From Asticcacaulis endophyticus (GTDB lineage Bacteria; Pseudomonadota; Alphaproteobacteria; Caulobacterales; Caulobacteraceae): 64,000 nucleotides of DNA. The translations under genes were made by a program, and so were the position numbers. Location of the stretch: the NCBI RefSeq assembly GCF_014652575.1, contig NZ_BMZB01000001.1:1355722-1419721 (forward strand). The letters are read 5' to 3'. A model generated the notes under the pieces. The model did not search any database and was not told where the DNA came from. It saw only the letters and a list, made by a program, of their open reading frames with translations. Shown piece by piece: positions 17,834 through 26,125 of the stretch (its first letter is position 1; the number at the start of each line of letters is the position of its first letter).

Positions 17834-18400
17834 ATGTGTAACCTTATCCCTATGGCTGCGTATGATCCTGAAACATGGCAGGGATGGATGCGGGCAGCGC
17901 TGGACGGCGATGCGTCGGCGTACCGTGACCTTCTGATGGCGCTTAGACCGTTTCTGGTCGGCTATTTTTCCCGTCGCCTCAATGCCGGACATCACGGGCA
18001 GGCGGAGGTGGAGGATCTGGTGCAGATGACCCTTCTGAGCCTACATGAAAAGCGTGCGACCTATGATCGTTCGGCCCCGTTCCTGCCGTGGCTTATGGCC
18101 GTCGCGCGCCACAAGCTGATCGACTATGTGCGTAAAACCAAAAAAAACGTGCAGGTGGAACTGGATGACACCTTAAGTGCCGTCGATGGCTATGGTCCGG
18201 CTCTGGCCAGGCGTGATGTTGTGGTCTTGCTGGCGCAACTGCCCAAGGATCAGGCGCGGGTGATCGGGCTGCATAAGCTGAAGGAACTGAATGTCGATGA
18301 GGTGTCGCGCCTGACCGGCCACAGCGCGGCCAATGTGCGCGTCATGGTTCATCGCGGCGTCAAGCGGCTTCAGGCCCTGATTGCCGGGGGCGCCTTATGA
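17834..18400 (+). CDS. sigF: ECF sigma factor, SigF type (copy 1)
   Basis: 188 residues. Region 2 spans VEDLVQMTLLSLHEKRATYD and FLPWLMAVARHKLIDYVRKTKK; region 4 spans QLPKDQARVIGLHKLKELNVDEVSRLTGHSAANVRVMVHRGVKRLQ. It directs RNA polymerase to GTAACC-type promoters. The start is either ATG 17834, with GAGG directly before it, or ATG 17852. Its last codons overlap nrsF by ATGA, as in known SigF-NrsF pairs. The neighbouring divergent DUF2063 gene has a matching promoter. I see no such promoter driving sigF itself. Confidence 0.88.
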   Translation: MCNLIPMAAYDPETWQGWMRAALDGDASAYRDLLMALRPFLVGYFSRRLNAGHHGQAEVEDLVQMTLLSLHEKRATYDRSAPFLPWLMAVARHKLIDYVRKTKKNVQVELDDTLSAVDGYGPALARRDVVVLLAQLPKDQARVIGLHKLKELNVDEVSRLTGHSAANVRVMVHRGVKRLQALIAGGAL

Positions 18401-19050
18401 CGCAGGCCATGATCGACCAACTGGTTGGCAATCTAAAGCCGGTACCAAAGCTGCGGCCGGGCCATTTGTGGGGTGTCGGGGTATTGATCATTATCTTGAC
18501 GGCGATCTATGTCGTCGGCCGGTTTGGCGTGCGCCCGGAATATCTGGCCATGGCGCACCTGACCTTTACCGGCAATGAGGCTGTCTATGGCAAGCCGCTG
18601 TTGTTGCTGTGGGCGGGTGTGGCCTGCCTGTGGGGTGTTGCGCGGCTCTACAGACCAGAGGGGCAACTCGGCGGCACAGTCTGGGCCTTTATGACCGCGC
18701 CGGTTATCCTGCTGTTGCTGAATATCGCGCGTCAGTTCGCGGAAATGGGCGTGATCGAGAGCTTAAGCCGCGTCGATGATTATGCCTCACAATGCATCAT
18801 CACCAATTTCTTTGGCGGGCTGATCGCGTTTGGGCTGTTGTGGGCATTGTGGCTGCGCAAAGCCGCACCGGACCGACCGGCGGTATTCGGGGCCATGGCG
18901 GCGGTGGGGGTGGCGTGCCTTGTGGCGGCCACCTATTCGGTACGGTGTGACCGCGATGCGCCGACCTATGTGCTGGTCTGGTATGTCCTGCCGATACTGG
19001 CCGCGGGCGGGGTGGCCGGGCTTATGTCGCGGCGAATGCTACGGTGGTAG
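18397..19050 (+). CDS. nrsF: NrsF-type membrane anti-sigma factor (DUF1109), copy 1
   Basis: 217 residues with six membrane segments. Family members hold SigF at the membrane and release it under chromate or cadmium stress through two conserved periplasm-side cysteines (Cys131 and Cys181 in C. crescentus). Both are visible here at Cys133 (SQCIITNFFGG) and Cys184 (YSVRCDRDAPT), so this copy has a normal sensor. It overlaps the sigma gene by 4 nt. The paralogue at 36244-36876 lacks the second cysteine. Confidence 0.88.
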   Translation: MTQAMIDQLVGNLKPVPKLRPGHLWGVGVLIIILTAIYVVGRFGVRPEYLAMAHLTFTGNEAVYGKPLLLLWAGVACLWGVARLYRPEGQLGGTVWAFMTAPVILLLLNIARQFAEMGVIESLSRVDDYASQCIITNFFGGLIAFGLLWALWLRKAAPDRPAVFGAMAAVGVACLVAATYSVRCDRDAPTYVLVWYVLPILAAGGVAGLMSRRMLRW

Positions 19051-19122
19051 CTTTAAAGCGGTTTTCGCTCGCCGCGCATCTGGTCCCAAAAACCGTTTCA
19101 CACTTTTTGGGATGCGCTTTAA
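19051..19122. repeat. palindromic intergenic repeat, copy 3
   Basis: It contains GCGCATCTGGTCCC, AAAACCGTTTCACACTTTTT and GGGATGCGCTTTAA, plus an outer TTTAAAGCGG arm. Its right end supplies the stop codon of the ROK gene on the minus strand. Confidence 0.8.
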
Positions 19123-20363
19123 GCGGTCTTCATCAGGGCTTCGCGGATCGGCAGGAAGCGCTCATTGAACGGCAGGATCGCCGCGCCCATGGCGGCGGAA
19201 TCGACCGCCAGGGCCGCCCGTGTTACCGGCGCGATCTTGGGGACACGATCACTCAGCTTGGCATAGGCTTCGTTCAGGCGTGCACACAGCTTTTCGATAA
19301 CCGTGGCGGGCAGCCGTCCGCCAATATAGTGGGCTTCGGGGTTTATGGCGCAACTGAGCGTCAGAAACGGATCGTGCAGATAGGACGCGGCCTTTTCGAT
19401 CCAGTCATCTACGACGCTCAAGCCTTCGGGGGGCAGATTATCGAGGTCAGCCGGGGTTGATACCGCATGGCCTGCCGCATTGAGGTGGGCGTAGAGCGCA
19501 TAAAGCGATACGGCGTCCTGCAGCGAGGCCGGGGTTTGCGTGCCGTCCGGCGTCTGGCGCACGATCGGCAGGAACCCGATTTCACCGCTGCGGCCATGGG
19601 TGCCGCGGAAATAGTGGCCATTGATGACCAGCCCGCCACCCAGACCGGCGCTGATCAGCGTGTAGATAAAGCTGGCGGTTTGCAGGCCGTGGCCAAATTG
19701 CATTTCACCAATGGCGGCGGCCGTCGCATCGTTTTCGAGGCTGACCGGCACATTGAGGATTGGGCCAAACAACTCAGCCACATCGATTTCCGACCAGACT
19801 TCATAGGCTTCGGGCCGGTTCGGCAAACGCACGCGACCCAGATCGTCAGGCATGCCAATACCAATACCGATCAGCCGCTCAAAATTGATCGCATGGTCAT
19901 GTCTGATCTGCTCGATCGCCGCCTTGAAGAAGGCCACGACCTCATCGGGCATGGCGAAATGGACTTCGCGTGAAATGCGGGCACGAACCTTGCCTTCAAA
20001 ATCGAGGGCGACCACGGCGATGTGGTCACGGTCGATGTTCAGGCCGATAGAAAAGGCGCCGTCCGGGTTGACCACCAGCTTGGTCGCCGGTTGCCCCCGT
20101 CCGCCCAAAAGCCGGCCGGCTTTCAGGATCATGTTGTCATCCAGCAGGCGCTTGGTGATATTGGCGATCGCCGGCGCGGTCAGGCCAGTGATCTGCGCCA
20201 GATCGGCGCGCGTAATAGGTCCGTTGGCGCGCACGGCCTGAAGGGTGACGCGCTGGTTGTGATCGCCCGCCCGCTCAAGGTTTGTGCCCGACATACCCTC
20301 ACCATAGTTGGCGGGTTTGGCGGCGCTGCGGTCAATATCGAAGCGTTCATCTGCGCTCATCAT
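19119..20363 (-). CDS. ROK-family transcriptional repressor (NagC/Mlc-like)
   Basis: About 414 residues. An N-terminal winged helix-turn-helix (QRVTLQAVRANGPITRADLAQITGLTAPAIANITKRLLDD) is followed by a ROK sugar-kinase-like domain (NDATAAAIGEM, SAGLGGGLVINGHYFRGTHGRSGEIGF). The zinc-binding CxCGxxGC motif seen in kinases and in Mlc is not visible, so it is a repressor rather than a kinase. ATG 20363 is chosen because AGGA lies 6 nt upstream; a TTG start further upstream has no such site. It probably controls one of the sugar-uptake units on its left. Its operator is unknown. Confidence 0.85.
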   Translation of the reverse strand: MMSADERFDIDRSAAKPANYGEGMSGTNLERAGDHNQRVTLQAVRANGPITRADLAQITGLTAPAIANITKRLLDDNMILKAGRLLGGRGQPATKLVVNPDGAFSIGLNIDRDHIAVVALDFEGKVRARISREVHFAMPDEVVAFFKAAIEQIRHDHAINFERLIGIGIGMPDDLGRVRLPNRPEAYEVWSEIDVAELFGPILNVPVSLENDATAAAIGEMQFGHGLQTASFIYTLISAGLGGGLVINGHYFRGTHGRSGEIGFLPIVRQTPDGTQTPASLQDAVSLYALYAHLNAAGHAVSTPADLDNLPPEGLSVVDDWIEKAASYLHDPFLTLSCAINPEAHYIGGRLPATVIEKLCARLNEAYAKLSDRVPKIAPVTRAALAVDSAAMGAAILPFNERFLPIREALMKTA

Positions 20364-20564
20364 CGGGGTTCCTGTCGAAAATGCACGACTCAACCAAGTG
20401 TTTCATTACTGAAAGGCTTTTACAGCATGCATCCCTGATGGCAAAAGAGCCATTGAAACAATATTTTAAAGGACACCTTTTGAGCACGGATCATGTGCAG
20501 GGCACCTTAATCTCAGGTAGGTTTCCTGTATATTGATTTATATTAAAGAAAATTGAAATATTTA

Positions 20565-20769
20565 ATTTGACATTCGGACCAATAGGGCGCTTTTTAAACT
20601 TCGCGGGGTAGCGGATCACGGTGTATCGGATCGGCGGCGTCCCTCGAATTTAAGGTTTTGGAATGTGTTCTAAGCCTTGATCCTGGAGTGATGTCACGCG
20701 TTTTGGTGACGGTCACACCTTCCAAAAACTTCGCCCGCTGACCCGGTTCCCTCAGTCAGCGGGCTTTTT
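20565..20769 (+). ncRNA. candidate small RNA or orphan transcript with terminator
   Basis: A TTGACA box (20565-20570) is followed about 19 nt later by TTTTAA, and a strong hairpin GCCCGCTGAC/GTCAGCGGGC with TTTTT lies at 20733-20769. No reading frame with a ribosome site sits between them, and no plus-strand gene lies upstream for 1.5 kb. The transcript would be about 180 nt. I know no family for it. Confidence 0.4.
20733..20769 (+). terminator. Rho-independent terminator without an upstream coding gene
   Basis: A perfect 10-bp stem (GCCCGCTGAC with GTCAGCGGGC), 12-nt loop, then TTTTT. The intergenic region 20364-20927 otherwise shows only AT-rich promoter-like DNA. Confidence 0.85.
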
Positions 20770-20927
20770 GCGCCCATAAAGGCACAGGTTCTGGTAAAAG
20801 CGCCGATAAAGACGCATCGGGGTAAGGCCTGAGCGAATGTTTGAGATTTTGAAACACGCCAGTGTCATGATCACGCGGTGTAAAGTTCGCTTTCGACCAT
20901 GGGGCCTGAACCCGGAGGGTTGTTACG

Positions 20928-21647
20928 ATGAACGATATGTTTCAGGGGCTTTCGATAGCCGACATAGATGCGGTGGTGCGCTCGATCGAAACCCTGGGCT
21001 ACGGCGTCATTAAAAATGGCTTGTCCGAGGCGGTGCTGGCGAAAACTCGCCGGTTCGTCGAAGACCGCGTGCGCGCTAATCACGGTGAGTATCTGCACTT
21101 CACCGGGGCAAAGGCCGTTGCGGGCACGCTGTTGCAGGACCTGTCTGAGAGTAAGAATTTCCAGAATGTATGCCGCTTAATTTATGAGCGCGGTGTGTCA
21201 CCTTCGCCGCCGCCACCCCGGTTTCATCTGGTTCTGCGCTGTCTGGCCGGAGAGACCGGCCAAAAACACGCCTATTATTTCCACTTTGATTCCTATGTGC
21301 TGACGGCGCTGGCACCGATCATCATCCCGACCGAAGGGCAATCGGGTGATCTGATCCTGTTTCCCAACCTGCGCCGGATCAGGCGGCATTATCTGACGAA
21401 TCTGGTTGATAAGATTTGTCTCGATAATCCGCTGACCCAATGGGCGCTGCGCACAGGCGTGAAAATGGGCTGGCTTAAGCCGGTCCGCCTTAAGATGGAG
21501 CCAGGCAACATCTATCTGTTCTGGGGCTGCCGAACCTTGCATACCAATGAACCGTGTGATCCGGATAAAATCCGCTCAACGGCCCTGATGCACTATGCCG
21601 ATCCCCATGCCCATAGCTGGCTGCGGCAGAAACTGGGGCGGGCTTAG
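20928..21647 (+). CDS. putative Fe(II)/2-oxoglutarate dioxygenase-like protein
   Basis: 239 residues, not recognised as a named family. Its second half has what a double-stranded beta-helix dioxygenase needs: HFDSYVLTALAPI gives an HxD pair (YYFHFD), GDLILFPN and MEPGNIYLFWG are typical core strands, TLHTNEP supplies a distal His, and IRSTALMHYAD an Arg for 2-oxoglutarate. The pattern resembles phytanoyl-CoA-dioxygenase-like proteins. Its 3' end meets the alpha-E gene tail to tail with a 4-nt overlap. Substrate unknown; the fold call is an inference. Confidence 0.5.
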   Translation: MNDMFQGLSIADIDAVVRSIETLGYGVIKNGLSEAVLAKTRRFVEDRVRANHGEYLHFTGAKAVAGTLLQDLSESKNFQNVCRLIYERGVSPSPPPPRFHLVLRCLAGETGQKHAYYFHFDSYVLTALAPIIIPTEGQSGDLILFPNLRRIRRHYLTNLVDKICLDNPLTQWALRTGVKMGWLKPVRLKMEPGNIYLFWGCRTLHTNEPCDPDKIRSTALMHYADPHAHSWLRQKLGRA

Positions 21648-22591
21648 GCTTTGGCCTCCGGGTCGAAATAGTTCTCAAAGATCGCCGTATCTACAAGGTT
21701 CAGATTATACTGAAAAACATCGATAAATTCATGCAGGCCCGACGCGATGATGTCATCGGCTTTTGAGCCCTGAATACTGCCGATCAGGGTTTTCATTTCC
21801 TGCATGGCCAAGGACGGTGCATCGGCATTACCGCACAGCAAACCCAGCGAAAACGCTGCCGATTCCAGCGTAAAGCTGACCGAACGCGGAAACGCCGTTG
21901 AGAACAGCAGGAACTCGGTCACATCGCGGTAGTTGATCGAATGATACTGCTGGCGGTACATTTCCAGCGCATCCACCGATTTGAGCACCGCCCCCCACTG
22001 CACGGTATCATAAGGGCTGTCGATGACCTGACCGCGCGGCAGTAGCAGGAAGTACTTCACGTCGATCAGACGGGCGGTCTTATCGGCTCGCTCCAGCATT
22101 TGCCCAAGGTGGGCGAACTGCCAGCTCTGGTCGCGCGACATGGTATTGTTCTTAAGGCCCGTGAAAATGTAGCCGCAGCGGCGCACAAATTCGTAATAGT
22201 CCTGAAGGTCTGCGATCGAGCGCTTACGGCTCTGGGCCTGGGTCAGGTGGTACAATTCATTGATCATTTCCCACATTTCTACGGGGATGATCTCACGCAC
22301 CGTGCGGGCATTTTCGCGCGCCAGATAGATGCTGGAAATGATCGAGTTCGGGTTTTTCAGATCGAAGGTCAGGAACTTGACGACTGATTTTTCATCGGCG
22401 ACCGAATAGCGTTTGGAGAAATCCTCATCATCGCCGGAGGTGGCGATCAGCGGATACCACTGGGTCGAGTCCTTATCGAGCGACAGATCAAGCATCAGGT
22501 GGGTGTTGACCGTGATGAAGCGCGCGACATTATCGGCGCGTTCCAGATAACGGCTCATCCAGTAGATCGAATTGGCGACTCTACTCAGCAT
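21644..22591 (-). CDS. alpha-E domain protein (DUF403)
   Basis: About 315 residues, mainly helical. The start MLSRVANSIYWMSRYLERADNVARFI is the family signature, and FLLFSTAFPRSVSFTLESA follows as in other members. The family travels with circularly permuted ATP-grasp and transglutaminase genes in predicted peptide-tagging systems; its own activity is unknown. ATG 22591 has a GGAAGGGGG site and overlaps the end of the ATP-grasp gene by 11 nt, so the two are translationally coupled. Confidence 0.9.
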   Translation of the reverse strand: MLSRVANSIYWMSRYLERADNVARFITVNTHLMLDLSLDKDSTQWYPLIATSGDDEDFSKRYSVADEKSVVKFLTFDLKNPNSIISSIYLARENARTVREIIPVEMWEMINELYHLTQAQSRKRSIADLQDYYEFVRRCGYIFTGLKNNTMSRDQSWQFAHLGQMLERADKTARLIDVKYFLLLPRGQVIDSPYDTVQWGAVLKSVDALEMYRQQYHSINYRDVTEFLLFSTAFPRSVSFTLESAAFSLGLLCGNADAPSLAMQEMKTLIGSIQGSKADDIIASGLHEFIDVFQYNLNLVDTAIFENYFDPEAKA

Positions 22592-24050
22592 TTGCGCCCC
22601 CTTCCACGACCGTGGTGTCATCGCCTAAGACCCAGGTGTCCTTAGAACCCCCGCCCTGAGACGAATTGACCACCAGCGAGCCTTTTTTCAGGGCCACGCG
22701 CGTCAGACCGCCGGGCAGGGTGAATATCTCTTCGCCGTACAGCGAATAGGGGCGGAAATCGACGTGGCGGCCTTCGATGGCATTGCCGACCAGGGTTGGT
22801 GCCCGCGACAGATTAAGCGTCGGCTGGGCGATATATTCGCGTGGCTTAGCCTTAATCAGGGCGGCAAACTCTTTCTGTTCAGCCTTGGTAGATTTCGGCC
22901 CGATCAACATCCCATACCCACCCGACAGGTTGACGGCCTTGACCACCAGCTTATCGAGGTTGGCCAGAACGTAGTCACGTTCCTTATCGTCCTCGCAGAT
23001 ATAGGTCGGGACATTGTTGGCGATCGGGTCTTCGTCGAGATAATATTTAATGATCTTAGGGACATAGGCATAGATCGCCTTATCGTCGGCAATGCCGGTG
23101 CCGGGCGCATTGGCCAGCGACACATGGCCCATCCGGTAGCAGCGCATCAGTCCCGGCACGCCTAAGACCGACTCCGGCCGGAAGGTTTCCGGGTCCATAA
23201 ATTCATCGTCGATCCGGCGATAGATGACATCGACCTTTTTCAAGCCGCGGGTCGTGCGCATCCACACATAGTCGTCCTTGACGATCAGGTCTGAGCCTTG
23301 CGCCAAAGGCACACCCATTTGTTGGGCAAGATAAGCGTGCTCGAAATAGGCACTGTTATAAATGCCGGGGGTGAGGACGATAATATTGGGGTCTTCGACG
23401 CCTTCGGGCGCAATGAATTTCAGCGTCCGGTACAGGTGATCGCCGTAGTCGGAGACCGGACGCACCTTCATCGACTGGAAAATGTGCGGCAGGATGCGTT
23501 TCAGAACTGCCCGGTTTTCCAGCACGTAGGAAATGCCGGACGGGCAGCGCAGATTGTCCTCCAGAACGTAAAATTCACCGTCGCCGGCGCGCACAAAATC
23601 GGTGCCGGAGATGTGCGTCCATACGCCCTTGGGCGGCTTTAAGCCCTCACACGGTTTAAGGTAGCAGGACGAGGAGAAAATCAGCTCACGCGGGACAATG
23701 CCGTCCTTGAGGATCTTCTGGTCGTTATAGATATCCTGAATAAACAGGTTGAGCGCATAGATGCGCTGCTTGATGCCGCGCTCCAGCCGGTCCCAATCGG
23801 AGGCGGCCACCATACGCGGTATGATGTCAAACGGCAGGATTTTCTCTGTGCCCTTCTTGTCACCATAGACGTTGAAGGTATTGCCCGACTGATAAAGAAT
23901 ATCCTCAGCCCATTTTTGCTTGCGCTTAAGTTCTGCCTTACTCAAGGCGTCGATCTGCTTGACCAGAGGGGACGCGGCATCGTGCGCCACGCCGTCCCCT
24001 TTGAACAGTTCGTCATAGAACCCACCGGTCTGATACGCCTCTAAAGCCAT
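22581..24050 (-). CDS. circularly permuted ATP-grasp type 2 protein (DUF404/DUF407)
   Basis: 489 residues. It starts with GGFYDELF and continues with the ATP-grasp pattern of the permuted family: ISGTDFVRAGDGEFYVLEDNLRCPSGISYVLENR, PRMVAASDWDRLERGIKQR and VVKAVNLSGGYGMLIGPKS. Such enzymes are predicted to form amide bonds between amino groups and carboxylates using ATP; no substrate is established. It precedes the alpha-E gene with coupling and follows the amidotransferase-transglutaminase fusion by 39 nt, all in one minus-strand operon. Confidence 0.9.
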   Translation of the reverse strand: MALEAYQTGGFYDELFKGDGVAHDAASPLVKQIDALSKAELKRKQKWAEDILYQSGNTFNVYGDKKGTEKILPFDIIPRMVAASDWDRLERGIKQRIYALNLFIQDIYNDQKILKDGIVPRELIFSSSCYLKPCEGLKPPKGVWTHISGTDFVRAGDGEFYVLEDNLRCPSGISYVLENRAVLKRILPHIFQSMKVRPVSDYGDHLYRTLKFIAPEGVEDPNIIVLTPGIYNSAYFEHAYLAQQMGVPLAQGSDLIVKDDYVWMRTTRGLKKVDVIYRRIDDEFMDPETFRPESVLGVPGLMRCYRMGHVSLANAPGTGIADDKAIYAYVPKIIKYYLDEDPIANNVPTYICEDDKERDYVLANLDKLVVKAVNLSGGYGMLIGPKSTKAEQKEFAALIKAKPREYIAQPTLNLSRAPTLVGNAIEGRHVDFRPYSLYGEEIFTLPGGLTRVALKKGSLVVNSSQGGGSKDTWVLGDDTTVVEGGANAE

Positions 24051-24089
24051 ATTAAATCCCCTGCTGGCTTTGCTGTAAAAATATAGTTT

Positions 24090-25979
24090 TTAGGTCTGAA
24101 ACACCTCGTTCATCGTCACCTGAACCCGAAGTCTTTCCTTGCCGCCGCCACGATAGATGGTGCCCGAGGTAGGCGTGGCGTCGAGGTAGTTGCGGCCGCA
24201 GGCGACGCGGATATGATCCTGCGTCACCATGATGCCGTTGGTCGGATCGAACCCGCGCCAGCCGATATACGGAATATAGACTTCGGCCCAGGCGTGGGAG
24301 GCATCGGACTGAATCTTATTCTCATAGTTGGCGCCGGTGTAGATATAGCCCATCCGGTAGCGCGCCGGTACGCCCAGAAGTCGCGCCAGACAGATGAACA
24401 GGTTGGCGAAATCCTGACAGACGCCTTTGCGCGACGCATAGACATCAAATGGCGTCGTCGACAGGGAGGTTGAACCCGGAATATAGCTGAAATCGCGGTA
24501 GATGGTTTGATTGATATCATTCAGCGTTTCCATCAGGTTGCGGCCATTGCGCTCAGAGAAGCTCTGGGCATAGATCATCAGTTCTGAAATCTGAGTTTCC
24601 GGCATTTCCAGTAGGAGCATATAGGGCTCCATCATCTGGTTCTGCCACGGCATCCACGAAATCGGGATGGTCGCCTGTCGGCGGGCATGGCGGTAATCAT
24701 CCGGCGGCGAGGCGTAGATTTTGACCAGAGAGCGCGCGCTGACCGTCAGAGACTTATAGGGTTTGATGATCGAATAGTGGATGTTCTGATTGCCGAACAC
24801 ATCCTCAAAGCGCACGTCCTCGCCCTCGACCGACAGGCTCAAGGTCGAGTGGATGACTTCCTGGGTTTGATCCTCGACCGGCAAAAGGCGGAAAATATGG
24901 GTCGAATGTTCGACCAGCTTTTCATAGGCATACTCGGTCGAATGAACCAGATCATAAAGCCGGTACAACAGCGGGCTGCCGTCCGGGGTCTGGGTGATCG
25001 AGCGGGTATTGATGACGTATTTTGAGACATTGCCCATCTGCTGAAGCGACTGGGCGATCGAGAGTTGTTGCGACTGCGCCTGCGCCTCATTGAAGCCGCG
25101 ACTGCGCAAAGCGGCGGTGGCGGCAGGTGCGACCTGCTGGCTTGCGGGCGTCGTTTTGGGTTTAACCGCGTCCTTGTTGGTCCAGACCATAGAGCCGCGA
25201 CGGGCGATGATTAGCTGGCCGCCCTGCATCTTCGTCCACTCGCCGGTCTGAAACGGCGAGGACGAAAACACCAGAGCGGTACGAAAGGTATCGCGCGGGT
25301 TGGAAATAGCAAAGGAGGCCGCATCCGAGGTGAAGGCTTCGTCCTCATGCGGCGGCTTAAGGCGGCTATAGTACAGTTCGGACTGGGAGTTGGAGCCGTA
25401 AAATACGCACAGGGTCACGCCGTCGGATATGGCCATGTCGGCCGAGCCCAGATCATCAAGCTGCCCGAACCAGCCAGCCAAAACCTTATGATCGACCTCA
25501 GCCAGGGTGCGGGCTCCGGCGTCCTGTATCCGGCCGAGCAGAAATACCAGCGCCAGCTCAGAATCGGTGCGGCCCAGCGGCTCAAGAAAAATGGATTTGT
25601 TATGATGCAGCTTGGACAAGGCGTTCTTGTCAAGGTTGCCGTTGTGCATGAACACCCAGTCTTGCCCCGCAAAAGACCGCGTGAATGGCTGGGTTTCAAG
25701 GTGGGTGTAGCCTGATGCCGCGCCGCGCACCTTGCAGAAAAAGATGGTCGAGCGGAACCCTTCCCAATCGCTCATGGCGTCTTTGAGTGAGACCGTGTCG
25801 CGGGCGGCGGGGTCTTTGGCGACCATAGCGGCGCGGGTATCGGCCGGATACCAGGCCAGTCCCCAGCCGTGGGTGTGGTCACCTTTTTGCGGGCCAGCGC
25901 GAAATTTCAGGTCTATGGTCGGTGACGATAAGCCATCGAAACTAAAAGCTAAAATGTCGGATGAGATGTCACTTAACAA
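24090..25979 (-). CDS. fusion of class II glutamine-amidotransferase-like domain with transglutaminase-like domain
   Basis: 629 residues. Residues 1 to about 260 resemble YafJ-type class II amidotransferases (HGWGLAWY, THLETQPF, FMHNGNLD, GRTDSELALVFLL). After a Pro/Ala linker the C-terminal half is a bacterial transglutaminase-like protease domain with GVCQDFANLF (Cys), SHAWAEVY (His) and GFDPTNG (Asp). The start is a TTG with GAGGA 6-7 nt upstream. The second residue is Leu, whereas active amidotransferases need a Cys directly after the initiator Met, and none is seen nearby in any frame. The first domain is therefore probably not a glutaminase. Confidence 0.85.
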   Translation of the reverse strand: MLSDISSDILAFSFDGLSSPTIDLKFRAGPQKGDHTHGWGLAWYPADTRAAMVAKDPAARDTVSLKDAMSDWEGFRSTIFFCKVRGAASGYTHLETQPFTRSFAGQDWVFMHNGNLDKNALSKLHHNKSIFLEPLGRTDSELALVFLLGRIQDAGARTLAEVDHKVLAGWFGQLDDLGSADMAISDGVTLCVFYGSNSQSELYYSRLKPPHEDEAFTSDAASFAISNPRDTFRTALVFSSSPFQTGEWTKMQGGQLIIARRGSMVWTNKDAVKPKTTPASQQVAPAATAALRSRGFNEAQAQSQQLSIAQSLQQMGNVSKYVINTRSITQTPDGSPLLYRLYDLVHSTEYAYEKLVEHSTHIFRLLPVEDQTQEVIHSTLSLSVEGEDVRFEDVFGNQNIHYSIIKPYKSLTVSARSLVKIYASPPDDYRHARRQATIPISWMPWQNQMMEPYMLLLEMPETQISELMIYAQSFSERNGRNLMETLNDINQTIYRDFSYIPGSTSLSTTPFDVYASRKGVCQDFANLFICLARLLGVPARYRMGYIYTGANYENKIQSDASHAWAEVYIPYIGWRGFDPTNGIMVTQDHIRVACGRNYLDATPTSGTIYRGGGKERLRVQVTMNEVFQT

Positions 25980-26125
25980 TTTTTATCCTCTTGCCGCAAT
26001 GCAACTAGACTTTTTTGCGATGCGGTTGTCTAGTCCCTGATGAGCGTATGGTTACAATTTTTTTTCGGATTCGTAACGGGCCTGTTACAGATTCGTGACG
26101 CGAAAACAGTTTAAAGGTTAAATCT

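Noticed and set aside
26030..26052. GTAACC on the minus strand upstream of the amidotransferase-transglutaminase gene
   Set aside because: The base pattern 16 nt further is CTAG, not CGAA or CGTA.
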